Shown here piece after piece: positions 26,601 to 33,868 of a stretch of DNA of 64,000 nucleotides. The notes under the pieces were generated by a model, which saw only the letters and a program-made list of their open reading frames with translations, was not told the DNA's origin and searched no databases. Numbering within the stretch: position 1 is the first letter of the stretch; each line of letters opens with the position of its first letter. A program made the position numbers and the translations under genes. The DNA is from Verrucomicrobiota bacterium (GTDB taxonomy: Bacteria; Verrucomicrobiota; Verrucomicrobiia; Opitutales; Opitutaceae). Location of the stretch: NCBI GenBank assembly GCA_016721945.1, contig JADKHC010000012.1, positions 1 through 64,000 of the forward strand, in the 5' to 3' direction.

Positions 26601-27363
26601 GACCGACGACCCGGATCGCGAGTTGTTTGTCCAATGGCACGTAGTTAGCATCAATGATGTTACGCTGGCTGCCGTACTGGCCGGTGCGATTCACGATCTT
26701 GTACTGATTCGTGTACATCGCTTCGTTCACGCTTTGGTTAATGATGCCAGCAGGGCTGCCTGCACCGAAGAGCATCGAATTGGCACCGCGTGACATATCG
26801 ACACGATCGATATTGAAGCTGTCCCACGGGATGCTCGACGGGAAGTAGTTTCTGGTGTTGTCAGCTGCGGCGAGACCGCGCACGCGGGTGGTGGTGTCTG
26901 GTGACATGAGGCGCGCGTTCTCGGAAATCGTCGAACCGTCGCCCATACCACCGAAATTACCGCGAATGCCGCCAACTTCGGTGTTGGTGGTGTATTGCAA
27001 TAGGGTCTGCGCGTTGGTGGCCGAAATGTCCGACATGAACTTCGAGTTCACGACGCTGATGGCGGCACCAAGATCCTTGAGCTTGGTGCGAATACGTGTA
27101 CCGGCCAGCGAATCCTGAACCTGGTAGGAATCGCTCTCGGTTGTGGCGCTTACCTCAAACGGCGAGAGGACGAACATCTCGTCGTCGGTAGGTTCAGCGG
27201 GCTGGTCGTTTTTGACCGTTTCAACGGGAATGGGTTTCGTTGTGGAATCAGCCGATTCCTTGGGGGTCGTGCTCGGCACAGCTTGGGCGAATACCCAGGC
27301 TGGGGTCAGTAGTGCAGCACCAAGCAAGGCTGCTCGGCGTGCGATATGTAGCGATTTTTTCAT
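23605..27363 (-). CDS. TonB-dependent outer-membrane receptor (Opitutaceae type)
   Basis: 1252 residues. Signal peptide MKKSLHIARRAALLGAALL...WVFAQA, then an acidic linker and the TonB-box-like EMFVLSPFEVSAT. The plug domain covers about residues 80-230 (DLGAAISVVNSKFMSDISAT, RVRGLAAADNTRNYF, RGANSMLFGAGSPAGIINQS) and the beta-barrel runs to the terminal ...WEVTNTFKF, ending in Phe as barrel proteins do. It takes up large substrates, probably sugars or siderophores, using TonB energy. No FecR/sigma or SusD partner is adjacent; the divergent LacI-type regulator points to a carbohydrate. Longer than many receptors (700-1000) but normal for this family in Opitutales. Confidence 0.92.
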   Translation of the reverse strand: MKKSLHIARRAALLGAALLTPAWVFAQAVPSTTPKESADSTTKPIPVETVKNDQPAEPTDDEMFVLSPFEVSATTESDSYQVQDSLAGTRIRTKLKDLGAAISVVNSKFMSDISATNAQTLLQYTTNTEVGGIRGNFGGMGDGSTISENARLMSPDTTTRVRGLAAADNTRNYFPSSIPWDSFNIDRVDMSRGANSMLFGAGSPAGIINQSVNEAMYTNQYKIVNRTGQYGSQRNIIDANYVPLDKQLAIRVVGLDNNEKYQQEGTFNHTRRVYGALRFDPKALKTPDSQFTLKINNEYGSGKSRNPRVLPPVDRITPWFNAMNKLTVNPFIAHQTNGVAGGKNSTNFNPYINSTMGRLFWSNMVHFFPNANSTDSSVMENWNYNQALPYAIGRPNDANHNPPTLTSWPITGNIPGGTSFTAPVGISSYSAYAVDAGLPGAQFGNYKDTLLSDPSIFNFYEQTLDGPNTHQWQRWNSFNAEASQTFLENRLGWNYAFYAETYINGGQNYLTDQSYAISVDINTVLPDGTPNPNVGRPFVSSDGVYGNNESKTLRNSTRATLFGDLRSSDFTSNKLLQSILGHHTVTAVASRDATELTTMAWARWNADQDWMNIVGPAASLNGGSRNVDTVSYIGGDLRGSTLANGLNLGGLTAFQMPGKSANVRYFDSHWKYSLNPTDPTFIDPNAPFTLPIDIAPYGTLPGSVDLLGNQSQNPANYVGWTNANVRILNADQGDKNLLYFNTGKRRTLIKSQALTWQGNMFEGSLIPAFGWRRDTVTVAANTPKAIDASGLVDPFNYNSGQVTLRNDEGTRTWSLVYHMPKFIKRAFPKGMDLSLHYAKGTNFSATDIRRDFVGGAIPNATGETKETGFRISAFDGKLSFKANWYETKMKDTTLTGSIFTKAYELYLLPTWAAAHAAQSYAGLNNLQINGVDTPPWFWDWANGDAVAGVTYGQQPRPPEAAAADAAELAAIKAFADNSMSQSFYDSYGMPVNVAAMKAGDWTHAITQQGNWINGQNGGGGLQSSTGGTIGGISPSATVDTVSKGFELELYAQPIKNWNITVNASKNTSTSQNLNKTLVALISQQKTLWDSAAGDLRQWSRGGTRFRDVFYQDIYGPYMTLMAQEGRQVTELRPWRVNTISNFSFDTGVMKGIFVGAGYRWEQAAVLGYRLNPTTELIDVNQPIKGTSDNSIDLWVGYTRKLIHNVTWTIQLNVHNVGQKARLIPISVQPDGTAAQYRIANGQLWEVTNTFKF

Positions 27364-27908
27364 TAGGTTTGCGGTATGTGCTGGGAATGCCTAGCTCGCT
27401 GTATAGCCAAAACGAATACCTTGGGTACATGGAGTTGCACCAGGGAAGACGTTAGGGGTAAGTCAGTGGTTAGGCGGGGGGTTAAGCTAACGTATGCTAA
27501 CGTAAGAGGTGTATTCCCTAGGCCAAACACGCGCAAGCTCTTATTTGAGAGTAGCGTAGTGCTCGTCATGCTCTGAGAGCAGTAAGCATTGCCCGAGAAC
27601 AGCTGTTTTCAATTCTTGATAATCTCTATAATATGTTTATTAATAATATATTATAACTTTTTTAACCGCAATTATGCGTTTTATTTTAGAACGCATAATT
27701 GCTGGTAACGTGATTTCTCCGTATGGTTTAATCAGCAGATATTTTTTTGCTGAATCTGCGATTCGATGAACACTTTTTTAACATGCGACTTCGGCACGGG
27801 GGGTACCGTGAGCTAGTGGAACACCGAATAGACCGTGCTTGGGGTGTTTTGGGGTAGTTCAAAACTTGAGTTCAGTTTCCGCCTTGCCATTCTATTATCC
27901 GGTACCTG
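27364..27908. promoter_or_regulatory. Divergent control region between the TonB receptor and LacI-type regulator
   Basis: AT-rich non-coding stretch. It holds direct repeats gctaacgta (about 27485-27502) near the receptor side and the perfect inverted repeat listed separately. Promoters for both genes should lie here, but I cannot fix -35/-10 boxes. Confidence 0.55.
27668..27702. repeat. Perfect 13-bp inverted repeat, candidate operator or hairpin
   Basis: GCAATTATGCGTT (27668-27680) and AACGCATAATTGC (27690-27702) are exact complements separated by nine AT-rich bases. No T-tract follows on either strand, so a regulator-binding site (possibly for the adjacent LacI-family protein) is more likely than a terminator. 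Spacing is wide for a standard LacI operator. Confidence 0.6.
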
Positions 27909-29009
27909 ATGAACCCCCGAATTACCCAAGCCGACGTTGCAAAGGAAGCCGGGGTGCATTCCACGACAGTTTCGCTCGCTTTGCGCAACCACCCGAGTCT
28001 ACCCATCGAAACCCGACAACGTATTCAAGCTTTGGCGGAGAAAATTGGTTATAGGCCGGACCCCGATCTGCGTTCGCTTATGTCTTACCGGCGCAGCATG
28101 TCCGGTGAAAAAAAGCACCCCTCGACCTTAGCTTATGTAACCAATTGGCATTCGAAAATGGGCTGGAAGCAATGGCCTGCACATGCCCAGTTTTACGAAG
28201 GAGCCGGCAAAAGGGCGCCCCAGCTGGGCTACCAACTCGAACACTTCTGGCTGGGCGAACCAGGCCTAAGTGACCAACGCCTAGGCGACATCCTCGTCGC
28301 CAGAGGAATCCAGGGGGCGATCATCGCATCCTACTCGCCTGATTTCGACAGGCCGTTGCAATTGGATTGGACACGCCTGAGTGCAGTCAAAATCGGCTTT
28401 TTCCCGAGCAAGCCGAAACTGCACACTATCACTAACGATCAGAGCGCCATCATCCGGCTCGCCATGCGCCGCGCAAAAGAAGCGGGTTATCGCCGCATAG
28501 GGTTTGTGCTTCCGCAAGAGTTTGACGAGTTCGTCGATCTAGCTTGGTCAGCGGGTTTTTTGGCAGAACAACAGAAAGCTGCGCCTGATGACCGTATTCC
28601 GATTCTCAGGTATCCGACTCCGATCGCATCGTCCGCAGCGCCATACTGCGGTGACCTCGTGCCGCGTAGAACACTCGAGGATTGGCTCCAAGCGTACAAG
28701 CCAGAGGTTCTGATCAGTTGGGGGCCATTTCTTTTGCCACGCTTGCGTGAGCTGGGGCTCTCTGTCCCTAGCGACATTGCATATGCCGACGTTTTTCTCG
28801 AAGACACGAACGACTCGCTCGCGGGTGTCCACCAGAATTGTCAACGCGTAGGCGCATGCGCAGTGGAGGCCATCGCCGATCAGATTGAGCATCACGTGGT
28901 GGGCATCCAGACAGTCTCGAAGACAACCCTGATCGAGGGCACCTGGATTGATGGAGCTTCACTGCCGAGGCGTGTCCCGATGGCGATGTCTTCGCTGGGG
29001 GGGCCATAG
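27909..29009 (+). CDS. LacI/GalR-family transcriptional regulator
   Basis: 366 residues. The N-terminal HTH (TQADVAKEAGVHSTTVSLAL, residues about 5-24) and hinge helix region are typical of LacI. A periplasmic-binding-like effector domain follows; RDQ...LGDILVARGIQGAII and GYRRIGFVLP fit its two lobes. Such regulators sense a sugar or derivative and bind palindromic operators. It is divergent from the TonB receptor and is the likely controller of it. The C-terminus runs into the transposase relic region, but the domain appears complete. Confidence 0.9.
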   Translation: MNPRITQADVAKEAGVHSTTVSLALRNHPSLPIETRQRIQALAEKIGYRPDPDLRSLMSYRRSMSGEKKHPSTLAYVTNWHSKMGWKQWPAHAQFYEGAGKRAPQLGYQLEHFWLGEPGLSDQRLGDILVARGIQGAIIASYSPDFDRPLQLDWTRLSAVKIGFFPSKPKLHTITNDQSAIIRLAMRRAKEAGYRRIGFVLPQEFDEFVDLAWSAGFLAEQQKAAPDDRIPILRYPTPIASSAAPYCGDLVPRRTLEDWLQAYKPEVLISWGPFLLPRLRELGLSVPSDIAYADVFLEDTNDSLAGVHQNCQRVGACAVEAIADQIEHHVVGIQTVSKTTLIEGTWIDGASLPRRVPMAMSSLGGP

Positions 29010-29079
29010 CGAAGACAGTTTTGAGCGGCTCGTTTGCGGCTTGGCGAAAACATTCGCTAGAATCTTGAGCTTTCTGAGC

Positions 29080-29470
29080 GCCGGAATTGGTTCTGGCTTA
29101 CGGTTCGAGACGGGCGTGTACGCCTACAGCCGCGACAAACGTGGCGACTGCGTGCAAGTCGTCGTCGCCCTAGTCGTCACGCCCGAAGGTCTGCCGCTCG
29201 CCTACGAGATGTTCCCGGGCAACACCGCCGACAAGACGACCCTGCGCAGCATGCTAAAAACCATCCGCTAGCGCTACGGCGCGGCCGAACGCATCTGGGT
29301 CATGGACCGGGGTATCCCGACCGAGGAAATCATCACCGAACTACGCGCCACCGACACATAGGTTAAATACCTCGTCGGTAAGCCCAAAGGTCGGCTCACC
29401 CGCTACGAAGCCGCCCTCGCCGAAAAGCCCTGGCAAAGTGTGCGCCCGCAACTGCGCGTCAACCTGTTCA
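29080..29470 (+). pseudogene. IS1634-like (IS4 superfamily) transposase relic
   Basis: The fragment VYAYSRDKRGDCVQVVVALV, then VTPEGLPLAYEMFPGNTADKT, matches the conserved central part of IS1634-type DDE transposases. It continues after a TAG at 29269 with ERIWVMDRGIPTEE (the second catalytic Asp region) and after a TAG at 29359 with VKYLVGKPKGRLTRYE. Both ends are missing and no terminal repeats were seen. A dead remnant; the open frame starting at 28948 is not a gene in its own right. Confidence 0.8.
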
Positions 29471-29648
29471 ATAACTTGCGCACATCTTCGCCAGCTTCAA
29501 CTGCGGTGTATAGGATCATTCGCGCTGTGCTTGGCGGTTAGGTGTTTTCGGCTTCAGTGCTTTTCCCTGTTACATTGGCCCAAATGGTGGAAAAGTAATA
29601 CGCCCTATTATAATTGCTAGATATTGCGCATCAATATTTTGTGAATTG

Positions 29649-30353
29649 TCAAGGACCGACTAAACTACGCTGGCCGAAGAGTGCGGTGCCGACACGGACT
29701 TGAGTGCTGCCTGCGGCGATGGCTGCGGCGAGATCGCCGGTCATGCCCATCGAGAGTTCGCGTAGCGGCACGCCGAACTGGGCTGCGTAGCTGTCGCGGA
29801 GTTCGCGTAACGTAGCGAAGGTGCGTTGCGCCACGGCGGGATCGTCGGAGAGCGGGGCGATTGTCATTAATCCTTCTACACGCAGCGATTTACAGGCTAG
29901 GGCGGCTTCGAGCAGGCGAGGCGTGTCCTCGATTTCGGCACCGAATTTCGCCGGATCGCGTCCGGCATTGATTTGCAGGAGCACGGTTAACGAGCGGCCG
30001 CGTTCGCTGGCGGCGCGGTCAAGAAAAGTTAGTAGTTTGGCACTATCGATGCTCTGAATACGGTCAAAATGTTCAGCGGCCAACTTGGCTTTGTTGGATT
30101 GTAAGTGGCCGATAAGTTCCCATCGTAACGATGTGGGGCTTAAAGCTTTCTTATCAATGGCTTCCTGCACGCGATTCTCGCCCACGGCTTTTAAACCGTA
30201 GCGTGCAACGTACTCGGCCGCTTCTGCTGGATGTGTCTTAGTGACAGCGAGTAATTGAACTTCATCGGGGGATCTTCCGGCGACTAGGCAGGCTTGAGCT
30301 ATTCGAGCGAGCACGTCGTCGGTGTTGGCCTTAAAGTCTTCGAATGAGATCAT
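29649..30353 (-). CDS. yggS: YggS/PLPBP family pyridoxal-phosphate homeostasis protein
   Basis: 234 residues, normal for the family. LLAVTKTHPAE carries the PLP-binding Lys, GENRVQEA the phosphate-side segment, WELIGHLQSNKAK the conserved family signature, and LSMGMTGDLAAAIAAGSTQVRVG the C-terminal phosphate loop (more often MSxDxxxAI). It binds PLP without known catalysis and controls PLP and amino-acid balance. Transcribed away from the LysR gene, with 72 bases between the two starts. Confidence 0.95.
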   Translation of the reverse strand: MISFEDFKANTDDVLARIAQACLVAGRSPDEVQLLAVTKTHPAEAAEYVARYGLKAVGENRVQEAIDKKALSPTSLRWELIGHLQSNKAKLAAEHFDRIQSIDSAKLLTFLDRAASERGRSLTVLLQINAGRDPAKFGAEIEDTPRLLEAALACKSLRVEGLMTIAPLSDDPAVAQRTFATLRELRDSYAAQFGVPLRELSMGMTGDLAAAIAAGSTQVRVGTALFGQRSLVGP

Positions 30354-30425
30354 GATTAAAAAGACTGTTTAATGATTTGCACACGGATAAGCACCCTTTA
30401 TACAGGGCTTCGAAATCAGCGTACC

Positions 30426-31331
30426 ATGCAAATTGAAAATTTTAAAATCTTCGCGGATCTCGTCGAGACAAAGAGCTTTTCGAAGTCGGCTAAAATTAAT
30501 GGCATCACCCAGTCGGCGGTGAGCCAGCAGGCACGAGCGATGGAGCGACATTTCAAGACGCTCCTGATCGATCGAAGCCAAAAGCAATTTCAGCTCACCC
30601 GTGAGGGTCAGCGTGTTTATGATGCTTCGAAGGAGATGTTGCATCAGTACGAGAAGCTCCTGAGCGAGCTCCAGGAGATGAAGAAAGTGATCAGCGGTAC
30701 GATTCGCATTTCGACGATTTACTCGATCGGCCTGCACGAACTACCGCCGTATATTAAGCGTTTCCTGCAGGATTTTCCGTCGGTCAATGTGCGGGTGGAA
30801 TACCGCCGCTCCAATCTCGTTTACGAAGACATTCTGCATAACTCCGTCGATTTTGGCCTCGTGGCTTTTCCGGTTAAAGTGCGGCAGATTGAGGCCGTGG
30901 CGTTTCGCAATGACCGTCTCGTGCTCATCACTCATCCGTCGCATGCGTTGGCCAAAAACACCTTTATCGATCCGAGCGAGCTCGTGGGCCAGAAGTTCAT
31001 CGGTTTCGATCCTGACATCCCGACGCGTAAAGCGGTCGATCAGATTTTCCGCGACCATAAGCTTGAGATCGAGCCTGTGATGGAGTTCGACAACATCGAG
31101 ACGGTGAAGCGCGCGGTCGAGATCGACCACGGTATCGCCATCGTGCCGCATGCGACCGTCCATCAGGAAGAACGGGTTGGTTCGCTCGCGGTGATCCCTT
31201 TCCACGGCAAGGAATTCTCCCGGCCGCTGGCGATTCTTCACCGCAAAGGCCGCGTGCTCACGCCGGCGATGAAAAAGTTCATCGATATTCTGAGCATGGA
31301 TTTGTCCACCAAGCCGCCTGAAACTACTTGA
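30426..31331 (+). CDS. LysR-family transcriptional regulator
   Basis: 301 residues from the ATG at 30426; an in-frame upstream start at 30372 adds an unlike N-terminus. MQIENFKIFADLVETKSFSK, then ITQSAVSQQARAMERHF, is the standard LysR winged HTH, followed by a linker helix and a PBP-2 effector domain (GTIRISTIYSIGLHELPPYI and LAKNTFIDPSELV). Divergent from yggS. The target is unknown; YggS or the region itself are possible. Family members are usually activators that sense a small metabolite. Confidence 0.93.
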   Translation: MQIENFKIFADLVETKSFSKSAKINGITQSAVSQQARAMERHFKTLLIDRSQKQFQLTREGQRVYDASKEMLHQYEKLLSELQEMKKVISGTIRISTIYSIGLHELPPYIKRFLQDFPSVNVRVEYRRSNLVYEDILHNSVDFGLVAFPVKVRQIEAVAFRNDRLVLITHPSHALAKNTFIDPSELVGQKFIGFDPDIPTRKAVDQIFRDHKLEIEPVMEFDNIETVKRAVEIDHGIAIVPHATVHQEERVGSLAVIPFHGKEFSRPLAILHRKGRVLTPAMKKFIDILSMDLSTKPPETT

Positions 31332-31390
31332 GATCCGGCAATAGTTTTCGCTGCAATCGATACCTTGCATAGGTGTTTCGGTTTAGGTAA

Positions 31391-32899
31391 ATGCCTGTCC
31401 TAGCTTTGTCTTTGTCCATGGTTCATAACTTGGTGCTCGCTCTCTACACGGTAACGCTGGCCGGCTTGGCCATCTTTGCGCTGCACCGTGTCAAAATGCT
31501 TTGGCTTTATCTGCGTGCTTCCTGGCGCAAACAGCCGGAGCTTCGTCCGATGACCTCCGGGCATCCGCGCGTTTGCGTGCAATGTCCTCTCTTTAACGAG
31601 CCGCTCGTGGTCGAGACTCTGCTCGAAAAGGTCACGGCTCTGCGTTGGCCAGCCCACTTGCTGGATATCCAGGTGCTGGACGACTCTAACGATGAGACAC
31701 CGGCAATCATCGAGCGCTGGCTAAAGGCCAATCCAGAGCGTGCAGCCAATGTGAAACATATTCGCCGAACCAAGCGCGAGGGCTATAAAGCCGGTGCGCT
31801 GGAGCACGGTATGACGCTGACGCAGGCGGAGTTTGTTGCGGTCTTTGATGCGGATTTTCAACCCGAGCCCGATTTCCTCGAAATCCTGATTCCCCATTTC
31901 GCGGAAGCACGCGTGGGCGTAGTGCAGGCGCGTTGGGAATTTGCCAATCGCCGGGCGAGTCTGCTTACGCGTTTCCAGGGTATTTTTCTCGACGCGCATT
32001 TCATCGTCGAACAAGCGGCGCGTTCCGGCAACGGCCTGTTTTTCAACTTCAACGGCACCGCTGGAATCTGGCGTCGCGCGGCTTTGGAGGATGCGGGTGG
32101 TTGGTCAGCTGACACGGTGACCGAAGATCTCGACGCCAGCTATCGCGCTCAACGTCGTGGCTGGAAATTCGTTTATCTCGAACACTACAGCGTGCCTTCC
32201 GAACTGCCGGAGCGGATCACCGCCTTCAAATCCCAGCAACATCGCTGGACCAAGGGCGGTATTCAGGTTGCGCGGAAACAACTCGGCGAAATCCTGCGCA
32301 GCGATTTGCCCCGCCGCGTCAAACATGAATCCATTGCACATCTAGGCATTGGTTTCGTGCATCCTTTGCTGGTGACGTTCTCGGTTCTTTTTGTCCCTTA
32401 CCTTTATTTCGTCTCGGGTCATCCGACTGGCTTCTGGTATTTCATAAATCCGCTCTCGGTGGTGCTCTCGGCGGGTGCGACGGTGACGTTCTACATCACC
32501 GGACAATATTTCCTGCGCAAACAGTGGAGCGAGGGATTCTTGCTCTTGTTTTGCGCGCCATTGTTGCTGGCATTTGGTTTGGCCATGAGCGTAACCTGTT
32601 GCGTGGCGGTCGTCGAAGGACTGCTGACAACCGGCGGCGAGTTTGTGCGGACGCCGAAGGGCGGCAGCGCGGCAAAGGCCGGCGGCCTGCTGACGCAAAT
32701 GCGCAGCCGGAGCATGTTCACCGCGATCACCGTGATTGAGATCGCGATCGGCCTCTCGATGCTGGGCGGTGCGTTTTATTTTCAACGTAACGAGATGCTC
32801 GCACTCGCGATTGTGTTGCTGGTGAAAGCTGCGGGATTCCTTGGCGTGGCGGCACTTTCCACACCTGACCTGTTGCCCCGACCTGCCGCGCGCGCTTGA
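31391..32899 (+). CDS. Processive family-2 glycosyltransferase, membrane-bound (cellulose/mannan synthase-like)
   Basis: 502 residues. N-terminal transmembrane segment (LVLALYTVTLAGLAIFALH), then a GT-A domain with the D,D,D,QxxRW signature: VLDDSNDET, VFDADFQPEPDF, VTEDLDASY and QQHRWTKGG. Four or more C-terminal helices (PLLVTFSVLFVPYLYFV and following) form the export channel. No PilZ domain, so c-di-GMP control is not indicated. The closest-looking group is the CslA/BcsA-like synthases of beta-glucan or mannan polymers. Stands alone, followed by a TlpA-type gene. Confidence 0.9.
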   Translation: MPVLALSLSMVHNLVLALYTVTLAGLAIFALHRVKMLWLYLRASWRKQPELRPMTSGHPRVCVQCPLFNEPLVVETLLEKVTALRWPAHLLDIQVLDDSNDETPAIIERWLKANPERAANVKHIRRTKREGYKAGALEHGMTLTQAEFVAVFDADFQPEPDFLEILIPHFAEARVGVVQARWEFANRRASLLTRFQGIFLDAHFIVEQAARSGNGLFFNFNGTAGIWRRAALEDAGGWSADTVTEDLDASYRAQRRGWKFVYLEHYSVPSELPERITAFKSQQHRWTKGGIQVARKQLGEILRSDLPRRVKHESIAHLGIGFVHPLLVTFSVLFVPYLYFVSGHPTGFWYFINPLSVVLSAGATVTFYITGQYFLRKQWSEGFLLLFCAPLLLAFGLAMSVTCCVAVVEGLLTTGGEFVRTPKGGSAAKAGGLLTQMRSRSMFTAITVIEIAIGLSMLGGAFYFQRNEMLALAIVLLVKAAGFLGVAALSTPDLLPRPAARA

Positions 32900-32942
32900 C
32901 GGAGGGAATAAGCCGCATTCCTTGTGGCTCTATCCTTCTGTT

Positions 32943-33455
32943 ATGAAAAAAGCACCTGTTCGTTTCGTTTTCTCTGTTATCGCATGCCTCATTTTTGTCA
33001 GCGCATCGGTTTTTGCTGCGGCTGAGATCGGTTCGCCTGCACCAGGCTGGAAACTCCGCACCGTAGACGGCAAAGAGGTGAGTGCCGCAGATTTTTCCGG
33101 CAAGGTATTGGTTGTGGATTTCTGGGCGACCTGGTGTCCGCCCTGCAAGGCCGAGATCCCCGGCTTCATCGAGCTGCAAAAGAAGTACGAAAAAGAGGGA
33201 TTGGTTATCGTGGGTGTTTCGGTTGACCGTGGCGGCACTGAACTGGTCAAAAAATTCATCGCGCAGAACAAAATCAATTATCCCATCGTGATGGCGGACG
33301 ATGATGTCGCCGATGCTTTTGGCGGTATTGAAGGGATCCCCACAACGTTCGTGATCGATCGCGCGGGCAAGATTCAGTTTAAGAAAGTGGGCTTTGTGGA
33401 GACGGCAGAATTTGAAAAGCGGATCTTGCCTTTGCTCGCGACGCCCAAGCCCTGA
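32943..33455 (+). CDS. TlpA/ResA-like thiol-disulfide oxidoreductase
   Basis: 170 residues from the ATG at 32943. Signal peptide VRFVFSVIACLIFVSASVFA, then a thioredoxin fold with the active site DFWATWCPPCKAEIPGF and the cis-Pro loop IEGIPTTFVIDRAG. It is probably periplasmic and reduces disulfides, e.g. in cytochrome c maturation. A multihaem cytochrome lies about 3.3 kb downstream, which may be relevant. The extended upstream frame (32841) overlaps the glycosyltransferase and lacks a signal, so the later start is better. Confidence 0.92.
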   Translation: MKKAPVRFVFSVIACLIFVSASVFAAAEIGSPAPGWKLRTVDGKEVSAADFSGKVLVVDFWATWCPPCKAEIPGFIELQKKYEKEGLVIVGVSVDRGGTELVKKFIAQNKINYPIVMADDDVADAFGGIEGIPTTFVIDRAGKIQFKKVGFVETAEFEKRILPLLATPKP

Positions 33456-33482
33456 CGCAGGGCGTGACGCATAGAAAACAGA

Positions 33483-33516
33483 TGGGCCCGCCGCTAACCC
33501 CTTAGCGACGAGCCCA
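33483..33516 (+). terminator. Imperfect hairpin after the TlpA-like gene
   Basis: TGGGCCCGCCGCTAA pairs with TTAGCGACGAGCCCA (one or two mismatches) around a four-base loop, followed by 'tgatttt', a weak T-tract. Probably the transcription end of the upstream gene. Confidence 0.55.
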
Positions 33517-33868
33517 TGATTTTCTCTGTGTAGTCAGGCGGACCGACCGCGGGCTAGCCGCAAAGTTTCAGTGTGAGCAAAAGTTGTGGTGATGATTAGC
33601 GTAGCTTGTGGCGGATGCGTTTCCCTCGTGTTTATACGGAATCAACGGGGTTAAAAGTGAGGCGCGCCTCCGCTGAACTGTTTGTGCCTTGAGATTGTCG
33701 CGGCATTGCACCGAATTTCGCACGTCGTGCTTGCATCGGAGTGCGGACTCTCGTTTTTTCGAGCGCCCGCGGTCTTTGCCAATCATTGCGCGAAGATCAT
33801 CAGTTACTACGCAGCAAAGCCGGGCGTTTGCTGCGGTACACGCATCATTCGCCTTATACATCTATCGT
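33517..33868. other. Upstream region of pckG
   Basis: About 350 bases with no convincing gene; the upstream extension of the pckG frame (from 33689) has no similarity to the family. It should hold the pckG promoter, but no riboswitch or clear box was recognised. Confidence 0.5.

Noticed and set aside
27668..27702. Terminator for the TonB receptor or an upstream gene
   Set aside because: No T-run on either strand and no gene ends there.
28948..29271. Open frame at the end of the LacI-type gene as a separate gene
   Set aside because: Its first part overlaps the regulator in another frame and the rest is the IS1634-like relic interrupted by stops.
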